12,651 bases of DNA from Hylemonella sp. UBA2468 (lineage in GTDB: Bacteria > Pseudomonadota > Gammaproteobacteria > Burkholderiales > Burkholderiaceae_C), in assembly GCA_002342165.1 (NCBI GenBank), contig DDPM01000121.1:1-12651 (forward strand). Reading direction: 5' to 3'. Made by a program: the position numbers and the translations under genes. The notes beneath the pieces are model-generated. The model made no database searches, was not told the origin of the DNA, and saw nothing but the letters and a program-made list of their open reading frames with translations. This document shows, in pieces, positions 1-7,921 of the stretch. Position 1 is the stretch's first letter, and each line of letters starts with the position of its first letter.

Positions 1-173
1 CCGAAGTACTCAGCCAGATCACGCACTTCAAACAGGCTTTGGCGCAGTTGGAAGAGGCTTTACAAAACCAAGACACCCAAGCGCTTCAATCATTGATTGC
101 CCAAGCCAGCCATGTGCGCAGTGCTTGGAAGTTGCAGGCGATGGACGCGACTAACTTGGCGTCAGATGCATAA
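1..173 (+). CDS. tyrA: Prephenate dehydrogenase, C-terminal end (partial)
   Basis: Only the last 56 or so codons are in the window, read in the frame that ends at TAA 171-173. The peptide is helical and rich in Gln, Ala and Leu (for example HFKQALAQLEEALQNQD and QASHVRSAWKL). This fits the helical dimerisation tail of NAD(P)-dependent prephenate dehydrogenases, which make 4-hydroxyphenylpyruvate for tyrosine synthesis. The catalytic and nucleotide-binding parts lie upstream and cannot be checked. The call leans on context: in Burkholderiales tyrA usually precedes aroA, and here the stop codon is followed without any gap by the aroA ATG, so the two are almost certainly one transcript and probably translationally coupled. 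An arogenate-specific or bifunctional enzyme cannot be excluded from this fragment. Confidence 0.72.
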   Translation, partial: EVLSQITHFKQALAQLEEALQNQDTQALQSLIAQASHVRSAWKLQAMDATNLASDA

Positions 174-2165
174 ATGTTTTCCACCGAATTTTTAGACCTA
201 CCACCCCTGCAAAGCGCCTCGGGCACTATCACGCTGCCGGGCTCCAAGAGTATTTCTAACCGCGTTCTCTTGCTTTCGGCCCTTTGCCAAGGCACGACTG
301 TCGTTCACGACATACTCGACTCAGACGACACCCGCGTCATGCTCGCGGCCTTGCGTCAACTCGGTTGCGGCGTGAATGAGGCTGGCACCACCGTCACCAT
401 CACTGGCTTGGGCGGACAGTTACAGCACACGCAACCCATCGAGTTTTTCATGGGCAACGCAGGCACTGCGATGCGCCCTCTCACCGCGGCTTTAGCTGTC
501 TTGGGCGGAGACTTCACACTCAAAGGTGTGGCGCGTATGCATGAGCGGCCGATTGGCGATTTGGTCGATGCATTGCGTTTGCTGGGTTGCCACATTGAAT
601 ACCTAGGCAACGACGGCTTTCCGCCTTTGCGCATTGGCAAACCTACGCTGAAGTTAGACCAACCCATTCAAGTACGTGGCGACGTCTCCAGCCAGTTTTT
701 AACGGCTTTGTTGATGGCTTTACCCCTCGCCGCTAAAAACCGCGCCATCGTGATTGAGGTGGTGGGCGAACTTATCAGCAAACCCTATATCGATATCACA
801 CTCAACCTCTTGGAGCGCTTTGGCATTCAAGTGCAACGCGATGGTTGGCAGCGTTTCACCATCCCTGCCGGGTCGTCTTACCAGTCCCCAAAAACCATCC
901 ACGTAGAAGCCGATGCATCGTCGGCCAGTTACTTCATTGCGCTGGGTGCGATTGCCGCAGATGGGCCACCGGTTCGTATCCAAGGCGTTGGCGCTGATTC
1001 CATTCAGGGTGATATCCGCTTCATGGATGCAGCCGCACAAATGGGCGCGCAGATCACCAGTGGCCCCAATTGGTTAGAGGTGCGTCGCGGCGCTTGGCCG
1101 CTCAAAGGCATTGAACTCGACTGCAACCACATTCCCGACGCCGCCATGACCTTGGCCGTGATGGCGCTGTATGCCGACAGCCCCACCACCTTGCGCAACA
1201 TTGCGAGTTGGCGCGTCAAAGAAACAGACCGTATCCACGCCATGGCAACCGAATGCAGAAAGCTCGGAGCGCAGGTGGAAGAAAGCGCTGATTGGTTAAA
1301 GGTATATCCGTTACCTAAAAACCAATGGAAACCCGCCTCCATCCACACCTACGACGATCACCGCGTTGCCATGTGTTTCTCTTTGGCGGCCTTTAATGCA
1401 GCGCACATCCCCGTGCGTATCGAAGACCCTAAATGCGTTGCGAAAACTTTCCCCGACTATTTCGAGGCGCTGTTCTCAATCACCCGAGCCGACACACCAC
1501 ATATTCCCGTCATCTGTATCGATGGCCCCACCGCGTCGGGCAAAGGCACTTTGGCCAGCCGTGTGGCGCAGGCTTTGGGCTACCACTATTTGGATTCAGG
1601 TGCGCTCTACCGCATCACAGCCCTGGCAGCGATACAAACGGGTCTGCAACTGGACGCCGCGCACGAAAACACCATCGCCGACCTTGCTCGGACTCTGCCT
1701 GTGCGATTTGAGGGCGAGTCTGTGTGGCTGGGCAGCCAAGACGTGAGCGACGCCATCCGCACCGAAGAAGCCGGCATGAACGCCTCCAAAGTCTCGGTGT
1801 TGCCCGCCGTACGCACAGCTTTGGTCGCCTTGCAACACAGTTTTCAGCGTCTGCCAGGTCTGTTGGCCGATGGGCGTGACATGGGCACTGTGATCTTTCC
1901 CCACGCGCCGTTGAAGGTGTATTTGACCGCCAGCGCCGCGCAAAGAGCAGAAAGACGCCATAAGCAGTTGATTTCTAAGGGAATTTCGACTACACTCGAC
2001 AGTCTTCGCGCCGATTTAGAGGCACGTGACGCCCGCGACTCCAACCGCAGCGTTGCACCCTTAAAACCTGCTCAAGACGCTCTCCAGCTCGACAACTCCC
2101 AGCTGTCCATCGAAGCCTCGGTGGACCAAGTTTTGGCTTGGTGGAGAGCAAAGCAGCCTTTCTAA
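174..2165 (+). CDS. aroA-cmk: Fused EPSP synthase / cytidylate kinase (AroA-Cmk)
   Basis: This 663-residue protein carries two complete enzymes. Residues 1-437 are 3-phosphoshikimate 1-carboxyvinyltransferase (shikimate pathway, cytosol). They show [10 protein letters not shown] at 21-30 (Lys25 in the substrate site), [10 protein letters not shown] at 94-103, the catalytic aspartate in HIPDAAMT (Asp322), RVKETDR at 347-353 and DDHRVAM near the end of the domain. Residues from about 444 to 663 are CMP/dCMP kinase, with P-loop GPTASGKGT at 451-459, LDSGALYR just after it, the CMP-binding stretch [16 protein letters not shown], and [11 protein letters not shown] from 566. The linker is only about seven residues. 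Each half matches the usual single-enzyme length (about 427 and 227 in E. coli), so nothing appears lost. Fused genes of this type are, as I recall, annotated in some Comamonadaceae. The ATG directly follows the tyrA stop. Confidence 0.96.
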   Translation: MFSTEFLDLPPLQSASGTITLPGSKSISNRVLLLSALCQGTTVVHDILDSDDTRVMLAALRQLGCGVNEAGTTVTITGLGGQLQHTQPIEFFMGNAGTAMRPLTAALAVLGGDFTLKGVARMHERPIGDLVDALRLLGCHIEYLGNDGFPPLRIGKPTLKLDQPIQVRGDVSSQFLTALLMALPLAAKNRAIVIEVVGELISKPYIDITLNLLERFGIQVQRDGWQRFTIPAGSSYQSPKTIHVEADASSASYFIALGAIAADGPPVRIQGVGADSIQGDIRFMDAAAQMGAQITSGPNWLEVRRGAWPLKGIELDCNHIPDAAMTLAVMALYADSPTTLRNIASWRVKETDRIHAMATECRKLGAQVEESADWLKVYPLPKNQWKPASIHTYDDHRVAMCFSLAAFNAAHIPVRIEDPKCVAKTFPDYFEALFSITRADTPHIPVICIDGPTASGKGTLASRVAQALGYHYLDSGALYRITALAAIQTGLQLDAAHENTIADLARTLPVRFEGESVWLGSQDVSDAIRTEEAGMNASKVSVLPAVRTALVALQHSFQRLPGLLADGRDMGTVIFPHAPLKVYLTASAAQRAERRHKQLISKGISTTLDSLRADLEARDARDSNRSVAPLKPAQDALQLDNSQLSIEASVDQVLAWWRAKQPF

Positions 2166-2166
2166 T
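2138..2166 (+). promoter_or_regulatory. Possible rpsA promoter at the end of aroA-cmk
   Basis: TTGGTG at 2138-2143 and TCTAAT at 2161-2166 are separated by 17 bases. The second hexamer matches five of six sigma-70 -10 positions, while the first matches only the TTG of the -35. Transcription would start near 2173 and give a leader of about 97 bases before the rpsA ATG, similar to the leader length known for E. coli rpsA. The -10 box contains the aroA-cmk stop codon. This is a pattern match only. Confidence 0.3.
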
Positions 2167-2185
2167 CCCTAGTCTGCACCCTGGC

Positions 2186-2259
2186 CCATTTGGCTCCCCT
2201 CGCGCTGCATTGGCGCACTGGCCAAATGGATCGACAACCTAACCCGTGGCACACGCCAC
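2186..2259 (+). promoter_or_regulatory. Structured rpsA leader, two hairpins
   Basis: A perfect 9-base inverted repeat, CCATTTGGC at 2186-2194 and GCCAAATGG at 2221-2229, encloses 26 bases that hold a smaller GCGC/GCGC pairing. A second hairpin, GTGGC-ACAC-GCCAC, lies at 2246-2259 and is followed by an A-rich single-stranded stretch up to the ATG at 2270. No Shine-Dalgarno sequence is present. Protein S1 of enterobacteria is known to repress its own translation through a hairpin-rich leader lacking a good Shine-Dalgarno, so this leader may act the same way. Pairing was seen by eye and not folded by software. Confidence 0.45.
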
Positions 2260-2269
2260 ACAAAAATAC

Positions 2270-3943
2270 ATGTCTGAATCTTTTGCCGCCCTGTTTGAAG
2301 AATCCTTGAAGCGCTCTGAAATGCGCACGGGAGAAGTGATCACTGCTGAAGTGGTGCGTATTGAACACAACCACGTCGTCGTGAACGCTGGCCTCAAGTC
2401 TGAGGCTTATGTGCCTATCGAGGAATTTAAAAACGACCAGGGCGAACTCGAAGTCCAAGCTGGCGACTTCGTCTCCGTCGCAATCGGTAGCGTTGAAAAC
2501 GGCTACGGCGACACCATTCTGAGCCGCGACACAGCAAAGCGTTTGGCCTCTTGGATGAGCTTAGAAAAAGCCCTCGAATCTGGCGAATTTGTTACTGGCA
2601 CGACCAGCGGCAAAGTCAAAGGTGGCCTGACCGTTTTGGTCAACGGCATCCGTGCCTTCTTGCCTGGTTCATTGATCGACACCCGTCCGATCAAAGACTT
2701 GTCTCCTTATGAGAACAAGACCATGGAATTCAAAGTCATCAAGCTCGACCGCAAACGCAACAACGTCGTGTTGTCTCGCCGTGCCGTGGTTGAAGCGTCG
2801 ATGGGCGAAGAGCGCGCCAAACTCATGGACAACCTCAAAGAAGGTTCTGTGGTCCATGGCGTGGTCAAAAACATCACCGAATACGGTGCCTTCGTTGACC
2901 TCGGCGGCATCGATGGCTTGTTGCACATCACCGACATGGCATGGCGTCGTGTCCGCCATCCTTCTGAAGTGGTTACAGCCGGTCAAGAAATTACCGCCAA
3001 GATCCTCAAGTTTGATACCGACAAAAACCGCGTCTCTTTGGGCCTCAAGCAAATGGGCGACGACCCATGGATGGGCGTCAACCGCCGTTATCCACAAAGC
3101 ACCCGTTTGTTCGGCAAGATCACCAACATCGCCGACTACGGCGCGTTTGTCGAACTCGAACCCGGTATCGAAGGCTTGGTCCACGTGTCTGAAATGGACT
3201 GGACCAACAAAAACGTGGCCCCAAGCAAACTGGTCGCCTTGGGCGACGAAGTCGAAGTCATGGTGCTGGAGATCGACGAAGACAAGCGCCGCATCAGCTT
3301 GGGCATGAAGCAGTGTCGTGCCAACCCTTGGCAAGAATTTGCCATGAACAGCAAGCGCGGCGATCGCGTCAAAGGTCCGATCAAGTCCATCACCGACTTT
3401 GGTGTGTTTGTGGGCTTGGCCGCTGGCATTGACGGCTTGGTGCACCTGTCCGACCTGTCTTGGAGCGAGCCTGGCGAAACCGCTGTGCGCAACTTCAAGA
3501 AGGGCCAAGACGTGGAGGCCATCATTCTGGCGGTGGACGTGGAGCGCGAGCGCATTTCCTTGGGTATCAAGCAACTCGACTCCGACCCCTTCACCACCTT
3601 TGCATCCATGAACGACAAGGGTGCAGTGGTTACAGGCAAGGTCAAAACCGTAGATGCCAAAGGCGCCGAGATTGACTTGGGCGATGACGTTTTGGGTTAC
3701 CTGCGTGCCTCAGAAATCAGCCGCGACCGTGTGGAAGACGCACGCAACGTGCTCAAAGAAGGCGATGAAGTCACCGCCGTGGTGGTCAACGTGGACCGCA
3801 AAACCCGCAACATTCAGTTGTCGATCAAAGCCAAAGACAACGCGGACCAGCAAGAAGCCATGGCCAACCTGAGCCAAAACAACACCGGCGCTGGCACCAC
3901 CAGCCTGGGCGCTCTGTTGCGCGCCAAGTTGGACAACAATTAA
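2270..3943 (+). CDS. rpsA: 30S ribosomal protein S1
   Basis: This is the 557-residue ribosomal protein S1, which binds mRNA on the 30S subunit and helps melt structured or weak initiation sites. I chose ATG 2270 because the protein then begins [17 protein letters not shown] and has the same length as E. coli S1. An in-frame GTG at 2246 would add eight residues but has no ribosome-binding site and falls inside a hairpin. Six S1-type OB-fold repeats follow in order, at roughly residues 21-87, 105-171, 192-260, 277-347, 364-434 and 451-520. Repeats 3 to 5 show the clearest signatures ([24 protein letters not shown], each followed by a GLxH motif). Repeat 6 is more diverged ([16 protein letters not shown]), as is usual. 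The position after cmk and before ihfB is conserved across proteobacteria. Confidence 0.96.
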   Translation: MSESFAALFEESLKRSEMRTGEVITAEVVRIEHNHVVVNAGLKSEAYVPIEEFKNDQGELEVQAGDFVSVAIGSVENGYGDTILSRDTAKRLASWMSLEKALESGEFVTGTTSGKVKGGLTVLVNGIRAFLPGSLIDTRPIKDLSPYENKTMEFKVIKLDRKRNNVVLSRRAVVEASMGEERAKLMDNLKEGSVVHGVVKNITEYGAFVDLGGIDGLLHITDMAWRRVRHPSEVVTAGQEITAKILKFDTDKNRVSLGLKQMGDDPWMGVNRRYPQSTRLFGKITNIADYGAFVELEPGIEGLVHVSEMDWTNKNVAPSKLVALGDEVEVMVLEIDEDKRRISLGMKQCRANPWQEFAMNSKRGDRVKGPIKSITDFGVFVGLAAGIDGLVHLSDLSWSEPGETAVRNFKKGQDVEAIILAVDVERERISLGIKQLDSDPFTTFASMNDKGAVVTGKVKTVDAKGAEIDLGDDVLGYLRASEISRDRVEDARNVLKEGDEVTAVVVNVDRKTRNIQLSIKAKDNADQQEAMANLSQNNTGAGTTSLGALLRAKLDNN

Positions 3944-4064
3944 GCTGATTCACTCGAACCCAGCCTCAGAACCCATGCCTGGCCTTATGGCTTAACTTCG
4001 GCGCTGGGGCGTCAGTTTCAGTGCAAGACCGTTTTATGTACAACGTAGAACCATAGGGAATTTC

Positions 4065-4439
4065 ATGACGCGTTCCGACCTGGTGGAAGAGTTGGCTGCT
4101 CGCTTTGCGCAGTTGACTCAACGTGACGCCGAATTTGCGGTCAAAGCCATTTTGGATGCCATGAACGATGCCTTGGTTCGGGGCCATCGCATTGAAATCC
4201 GGGGTTTTGGCAGCTTCACTATCAACCGCCGCCCCCCGCGCATGGGTCGAAACCCTCGCAGCGGTGAGAGCGTGCCCATCCCGGAAAAACGCGTACCCCA
4301 TTTCAAGCCCGGCAAAGCCCTGCGCGAAGCCGTGGACGAGCGCACAAGCCCTCTGGGCGAATTGCTCCCATTGCCATCAACCAGCTCTGCCCCCGCTTTA
4401 GCCTCACCCAAAGTTCGAACACTGGCATCAGCCCGATAA
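4065..4439 (+). CDS. ihfB: Integration host factor, beta subunit
   Basis: This 124-residue protein is a DNA-bending HU/IHF family member that pairs with IHF alpha and acts in the nucleoid. The N-terminal half is the dimerising helical part ([21 protein letters not shown]). GFGSF at 47-51 and the beta-arm MGRNPRSGE at 60-68 follow, with Pro64 at the position that intercalates DNA in [16 protein letters not shown] closes the core at about residue 88. The gene after rpsA is normally ihfB, which supports beta rather than alpha or HU. The ribosome-binding site is AGGGA at 4055-4059, five bases before ATG. Unlike the 94-residue E. coli protein, this one carries about 30 extra C-terminal residues rich in Pro, Ser, Ala and Leu, ending in a basic KVRTLASAR. 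That tail looks disordered and its role is unknown. Confidence 0.94.
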   Translation: MTRSDLVEELAARFAQLTQRDAEFAVKAILDAMNDALVRGHRIEIRGFGSFTINRRPPRMGRNPRSGESVPIPEKRVPHFKPGKALREAVDERTSPLGELLPLPSTSSAPALASPKVRTLASAR

Positions 4440-4443
4440 AATG

Positions 4444-4457
4444 CCTCGACACCGAGG
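4444..4457 (+). promoter_or_regulatory. Small hairpin covering the lapA ribosome-binding site
   Basis: CCTCG (4444-4448), loop ACAC and CGAGG (4453-4457) form a perfect five-base-pair hairpin. Its right arm contains GAGG at 4454-4457, the Shine-Dalgarno of lapA six bases before ATG 4464. The structure begins five bases after the ihfB stop codon. Ribosomes finishing ihfB would cover it, so it could make lapA translation depend on ihfB translation. That role is inferred. Confidence 0.4.
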
Positions 4458-4463
4458 ATTTGG

Positions 4464-4778
4464 ATGAAACACATCGTCTGGCTGCTGAAATGGTTTCTCA
4501 AAGCAGCCATTTTTTTTACCCTATTTGCCTTCGCCCTGAACAATCAGCAGGACGCCACCGTGCATTTTTTCTTTGGCACCTATTGGCGTGCACCGACCGT
4601 GATCATGGTGCTGGTCGTGTTTGTGCTGGGCCTGGGTCTGGGCATTGCCGCCATGCTGCCTAAAGTGTGGCGTTCAAGGCAATTAGGGCGGTCCGGCCCC
4701 ACTGCGGAAGACTTAAAAGCGGCCTCCCCTGCAAATGCTTTACCGCAAACCCCTCCAGGCACCCCCCATGGAAATTGA
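4464..4778 (+). CDS. lapA: LapA-family inner membrane protein (DUF1049)
   Basis: This 104-residue protein has two predicted membrane helices, at about residues 4-25 and 44-65, followed by a short basic stretch (KVWRSRQLGR) and a Pro/Ala-rich cytoplasmic tail. Size, topology and position directly before lapB match LapA (YciS), a small partner of LapB in lipopolysaccharide assembly control. The family motif region around ALNNQQDATVHFFFG (an NN/Q-D turn after the first helix, then F-rich) is recognisable. The start is set by GAGG at 4454-4457. The reading frame overlaps lapB by 11 bases, so the two are coupled. A run of eight T bases at 4510-4517 lies in the first helix codons and is a potential slippage site. 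Confidence 0.86.
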   Translation: MKHIVWLLKWFLKAAIFFTLFAFALNNQQDATVHFFFGTYWRAPTVIMVLVVFVLGLGLGIAAMLPKVWRSRQLGRSGPTAEDLKAASPANALPQTPPGTPHGN

Positions 4779-5925
4779 ACTGAGTTGGATTTTGTTGGGT
4801 CTGCCTGTCACCTTTGGTTTGGGATGGATGGCTTCTCGCCTGGACCTCAGGCAATTGCGCATTGAAAACCGCCAATCGCCCAAAGCCTATTTCAAAGGCT
4901 TGAATTTTTTGCTCAATGAACAGCAAGACCAAGCCATTGACGCTTTTATTGAAGCTGTTCAGCATGACCCTGACACGTCCGAGCTGCACTTTGCGCTGGG
5001 CAATTTGTTTCGACGCCGCGGTGAATTTGAACGCGCGGTTCGGGTGCACGAGCATTTGTTGGCGCGCGGCGACTTGAACAACCACGACCGCCAACGCGCG
5101 CAATACGCCTTAGGCATGGACTTTTTAAAAGCGGGCTTGCTCGACCGTGCCGAATCAGCCCTCCAAAAACTCACGGACACCCCGCTAGAACAAGACGCTC
5201 TGTTGGCTCTGCTGTCCATTTACGAGCGCACCAGAGACTGGCCCTTGGCAGCCCAAGTGGCCCGCAAACTGGATGCCACCCAAACCGGAAGCTTCACTGG
5301 CCGGCTGGCGCACTACCTATGCGAACAGGCCCAAACCTTGGCCAAGGCAGAAGAATCGTCCCAGGCACAGGCGCTGTTGCAAGAGGCTATTGAACTGTCA
5401 CCCCAGTCTCCCCGCCCCCGCATGGAGCTGGCCCAACTTCAACTTGATTTGTCCCATCATGCTGCCGCCTTTGCCACGCTCACAGCCGCTATGGAGCATG
5501 TGCCCGCATCCATTCCACTGATTGCAGGTCTGTACCCCAAAGCCTGCATTGGATGCGACCGGGTGGCAGATGGCCTGCAAGCGCTTAAATCCAGTTACGA
5601 GCAAACCCCTTCGCTGGACGTGATTGAAGCCATCGTGGAATTGGAAGACCACCTGGCCAAACAAAAAAATACCGCCCGGGGGTGGTATGTGAAGCATTTG
5701 GAACGCCTGCCTTCGCTCGTGGCCGCCACTCAATGGATCGCGGGCGAAAAGCTGGAGCACAACCAATACCATCCGCAGGTGCAGCGTGCGCTGGACCATG
5801 CCGTCAAACCCTTGCAAAGGTACCGTTGTGCGGCATGCGGCTTTGAGGCCAAGCGCCACTTTTGGCAATGCCCGGGCTGTCAGGCCTGGGACAGTTACCC
5901 CGCCCGCCGCGTCGAGGAGCTTTAA
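4768..5925 (+). CDS. lapB: Lipopolysaccharide assembly protein LapB (YciM)
   Basis: This is a 385-residue protein, close to the 389 of E. coli LapB. It has an N-terminal membrane anchor at about residues 5-22 (WILLGLPVTFGLGWM), a long array of TPR helices (for example YFKGLNFLLNEQQDQAIDAF and ELHFALGNLFRRRGEFERAV), and a C-terminal rubredoxin-like zinc knuckle with Cys354, Cys357, Cys368 and Cys371. In E. coli, LapB guides the FtsH protease to LpxC and so limits lipid A synthesis; the zinc knuckle is required. ATG 4768 is preferred over the upstream in-frame ATG 4735 because the protein then begins directly before the membrane anchor (MEIELSW) and matches family length. It overlaps the end of lapA by 11 bases. 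LPS heptose genes follow at once, consistent with a shared envelope role. Confidence 0.93.
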   Translation: MEIELSWILLGLPVTFGLGWMASRLDLRQLRIENRQSPKAYFKGLNFLLNEQQDQAIDAFIEAVQHDPDTSELHFALGNLFRRRGEFERAVRVHEHLLARGDLNNHDRQRAQYALGMDFLKAGLLDRAESALQKLTDTPLEQDALLALLSIYERTRDWPLAAQVARKLDATQTGSFTGRLAHYLCEQAQTLAKAEESSQAQALLQEAIELSPQSPRPRMELAQLQLDLSHHAAAFATLTAAMEHVPASIPLIAGLYPKACIGCDRVADGLQALKSSYEQTPSLDVIEAIVELEDHLAKQKNTARGWYVKHLERLPSLVAATQWIAGEKLEHNQYHPQVQRALDHAVKPLQRYRCAACGFEAKRHFWQCPGCQAWDSYPARRVEEL

Positions 5926-5930
5926 GCTCC
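5916..5930. repeat. Inverted repeat across the lapB stop codon
   Basis: GGAGC (5916-5920), TTTAA and GCTCC (5926-5930) form a five-base-pair stem whose loop includes the lapB stop codon. No T-run follows, so this is not a typical terminator. It may affect coupling to hldA, whose ATG lies 28 bases further on and has no clear ribosome-binding site. Confidence 0.3.
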
Positions 5931-5957
5931 GCAATTCACCCTAACGCCCATTTCACC

Positions 5958-6914
5958 ATGTCCAAATTGCCGTCACTCGTCACGCCCACACAACTTGCCC
6001 AAGCACAGGTCTTGGTGGTGGGCGATGTGATGTTGGACCGCTATTGGTTTGGCGCGGTAGACCGTATCAGCCCTGAAGCGCCGGTACCGGTGGTGCGCAT
6101 TCAAAATGAAGAAGAGCGCTTAGGTGGTGCAGCCAATGTGGCCAGCAACGTGGTGGCGCTGGGCGCACAGGCCTCTTTATTGACCGTGGTGGGCGACGAC
6201 GAAGCCAGTCACAAACTAGAGGCCTTGGTGTCGCAAACCGGCATCACGCCCCATTTTGCACGTGATACGCAAATGCAGACCATTGTCAAACTCAGGGTGA
6301 TTGGCCGGCAGCAGCAATTGATTCGGCTTGATTTTGAAAAAGCACCGCAGCGCGAAATGCTGGCTTCTCAAACCGAAACCTTTGGCCGCATCTTGCCGGC
6401 ACACCAAGCCGTTTTATTTTCTGACTATGGCAAAGGCGGCCTGCAACACATATCTGACATGCTGGCTCTTGCCCGCAGGGCGTCCATTCCCGTGTTGGTG
6501 GACCCCAAGGGGTCAGACTACGTCCGCTACACCGGCGCCACCATGATCACCCCCAATCGGGCGGAATTACGAGAAGTGGTGGGGCGCTGGAGCTCTGAAG
6601 CCGACCTGCGACACAAAGCCCATGCTTTACGTGAAAAACTGCAACTCCAGGCGCTGCTCTTAACCCGCAGCGAAGAAGGCATGACGCTGTTTGACGAGGA
6701 AGGGGAGATGCATGTGCAGGCGCAGGCCCGTGAGGTGTTTGATGTGACTGGGGCTGGAGACACCGTCATAGGCGTGCTGGCAGCTTTGGTGGCCTCAGGC
6801 ATGACCTTGCGGCAAGCCATGCCGTGGGCCAACTGCGCTGGTGGTGTGGTGGTGGGCAAGTTTGGAACCGCTACGGTCAGCTACGATGAATTGCTCGAAC
6901 AGGACCCTTCATGA
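5958..6914 (+). CDS. hldA: D-beta-D-heptose 7-phosphate kinase (kinase-only HldE/RfaE)
   Basis: This 318-residue PfkB/ribokinase-family sugar kinase phosphorylates D-glycero-D-manno-heptose 7-phosphate at C1, a step toward ADP-heptose for the LPS inner core. It shows [20 protein letters not shown] near the N-terminus, [15 protein letters not shown] in the substrate and dimer region, and the PfkB signature DVTGAGDT at 262-269 with the catalytic base Asp268. E. coli HldE (477 residues) also has a C-terminal adenylyltransferase domain; here the protein stops after the kinase domain, so that activity must come from a separate gene (hldC/rfaE2) not in this window. ATG 5958 gives [15 protein letters not shown] directly before the fold; an earlier in-frame start would lie inside lapB. 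The stop overlaps the hldD start as ATGA. Confidence 0.93.
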   Translation: MSKLPSLVTPTQLAQAQVLVVGDVMLDRYWFGAVDRISPEAPVPVVRIQNEEERLGGAANVASNVVALGAQASLLTVVGDDEASHKLEALVSQTGITPHFARDTQMQTIVKLRVIGRQQQLIRLDFEKAPQREMLASQTETFGRILPAHQAVLFSDYGKGGLQHISDMLALARRASIPVLVDPKGSDYVRYTGATMITPNRAELREVVGRWSSEADLRHKAHALREKLQLQALLLTRSEEGMTLFDEEGEMHVQAQAREVFDVTGAGDTVIGVLAALVASGMTLRQAMPWANCAGGVVVGKFGTATVSYDELLEQDPS

Positions 6915-7921
6915 ACAAAATTGTGGTGACCGGAGCCGCCGGTTTTATTGGCAGCAACCTCATTCAAGGCTTGAACGCGCGAGGCATCGACAACATCATT
7001 GCGGTTGACGATTTAAGCGTGGGCGACAAGTTTCGCAACCTGGCCGATCTGCGCATTGCCGACTACGTGGACATGGACGACTTTTATGCCCTGTTTGAGG
7101 CGGGTCACTACGGCAATGTGGAAGCCGTCTTTCATGAAGGCGCGTGCAGCGACACCATGGAGCAAGACGGCAAGTACATGATGGACAACAACTACACGCT
7201 TTCATGCGAGTTGTTTCAAGCTTGCATGAGCCAGGGTACACGCTTGTTGTATGCCTCGTCGGCAGCCACCTATGGCGGGTCGTCCACCTTCCAAGAAGAA
7301 CCCGCCTGCGAGAAGCCGCTGAATGTGTACGGTTACTCCAAGTTGTTGTTTGACCAAAAAATGCGGCGTGAGCTGGGCAATCGATTCGAAAACGCACCTC
7401 ACCAGGTGGTGGGCTTTAGATACTTCAATGTTTATGGTCCACGAGAACAACACAAGGGCCGCATGGCCAGCGTGGCGTATCACCAGTTTCACCAGTTCAT
7501 GGCTGAAGACCAAGTCAAACTCTTTGGCGAGTATGGTGGCTATGCCCATGGTCAACAACTCCGCGACTTTGTGCATGTGGACGATGTGGTGGACGTGAAC
7601 CTTTGGTTTTTTGATCACCCCACGCAAAATGGTGTGTTCAATCTAGGGTCGGGTCAGGCCCAGCCCTTCAATGATGTGGCCATGGCAGTGGTCAACGCGC
7701 TCAGAAACGAGGAAGGCAAACCCGCTCTTGATCTGACCCAACTCGTGGAAAGTGGCGCCATCAAGTACATCCCATTCCCTGAAGATCTGCGCGGCAAATA
7801 CCAGTGCTACACACAAGCCGACCTGAGCGCTCTGCGTGCGGCGGGTTGCCACCATGAATTCGCCAACGTGCAAAACGGGGTGGCCCGGTACATTCAGTGG
7901 TTGGCGCGTCACAGTGACTAA
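6911..7921 (+). CDS. hldD: ADP-L-glycero-D-manno-heptose 6-epimerase
   Basis: This 336-residue extended short-chain dehydrogenase/reductase converts ADP-D-glycero- to ADP-L-glycero-D-manno-heptose, the last step before heptose is added to the LPS core. The Rossmann motif GAAGFIGSN lies at residues 8-16, SSAATYG is the serine region, and YGYSK at 140-144 is the Tyr-x-x-x-Lys pair, with Tyr140 at the same number as in E. coli HldD. Further family hallmarks are [28 protein letters not shown] and [10 protein letters not shown]. It is about 26 residues longer than the E. coli enzyme, mostly near the C-terminus. The ATG overlaps the hldA stop (ATGA), so the pair is translationally coupled and encodes consecutive parts of one pathway. 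Confidence 0.97.
   Translation: MNKIVVTGAAGFIGSNLIQGLNARGIDNIIAVDDLSVGDKFRNLADLRIADYVDMDDFYALFEAGHYGNVEAVFHEGACSDTMEQDGKYMMDNNYTLSCELFQACMSQGTRLLYASSAATYGGSSTFQEEPACEKPLNVYGYSKLLFDQKMRRELGNRFENAPHQVVGFRYFNVYGPREQHKGRMASVAYHQFHQFMAEDQVKLFGEYGGYAHGQQLRDFVHVDDVVDVNLWFFDHPTQNGVFNLGSGQAQPFNDVAMAVVNALRNEEGKPALDLTQLVESGAIKYIPFPEDLRGKYQCYTQADLSALRAAGCHHEFANVQNGVARYIQWLARHSD

Noticed and set aside
2246..2269. Upstream GTG start for rpsA
   Set aside because: It lies within a hairpin, lacks a ribosome-binding site, and the family N-terminus [13 protein letters not shown] begins at 2270.
2669..3574. Long open frame on the - strand inside rpsA (301 codons)
   Set aside because: It is fully antisense to the conserved S1 repeats. 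Its His/Asp/Val-rich product resembles no family, and it arises from codon bias of rpsA.
4012..4044. Possible ihfB promoter around TATGTA/TACAAC
   Set aside because: Hexamers match the consensus poorly at acceptable spacing (TCAGTT or TTTCAG as -35), so I did not list it.
3944..4064. Rho-independent terminator after rpsA
   Set aside because: No stem of more than three or four pairs and no T-run in the 121-base gap; ihfB is probably reached by read-through.
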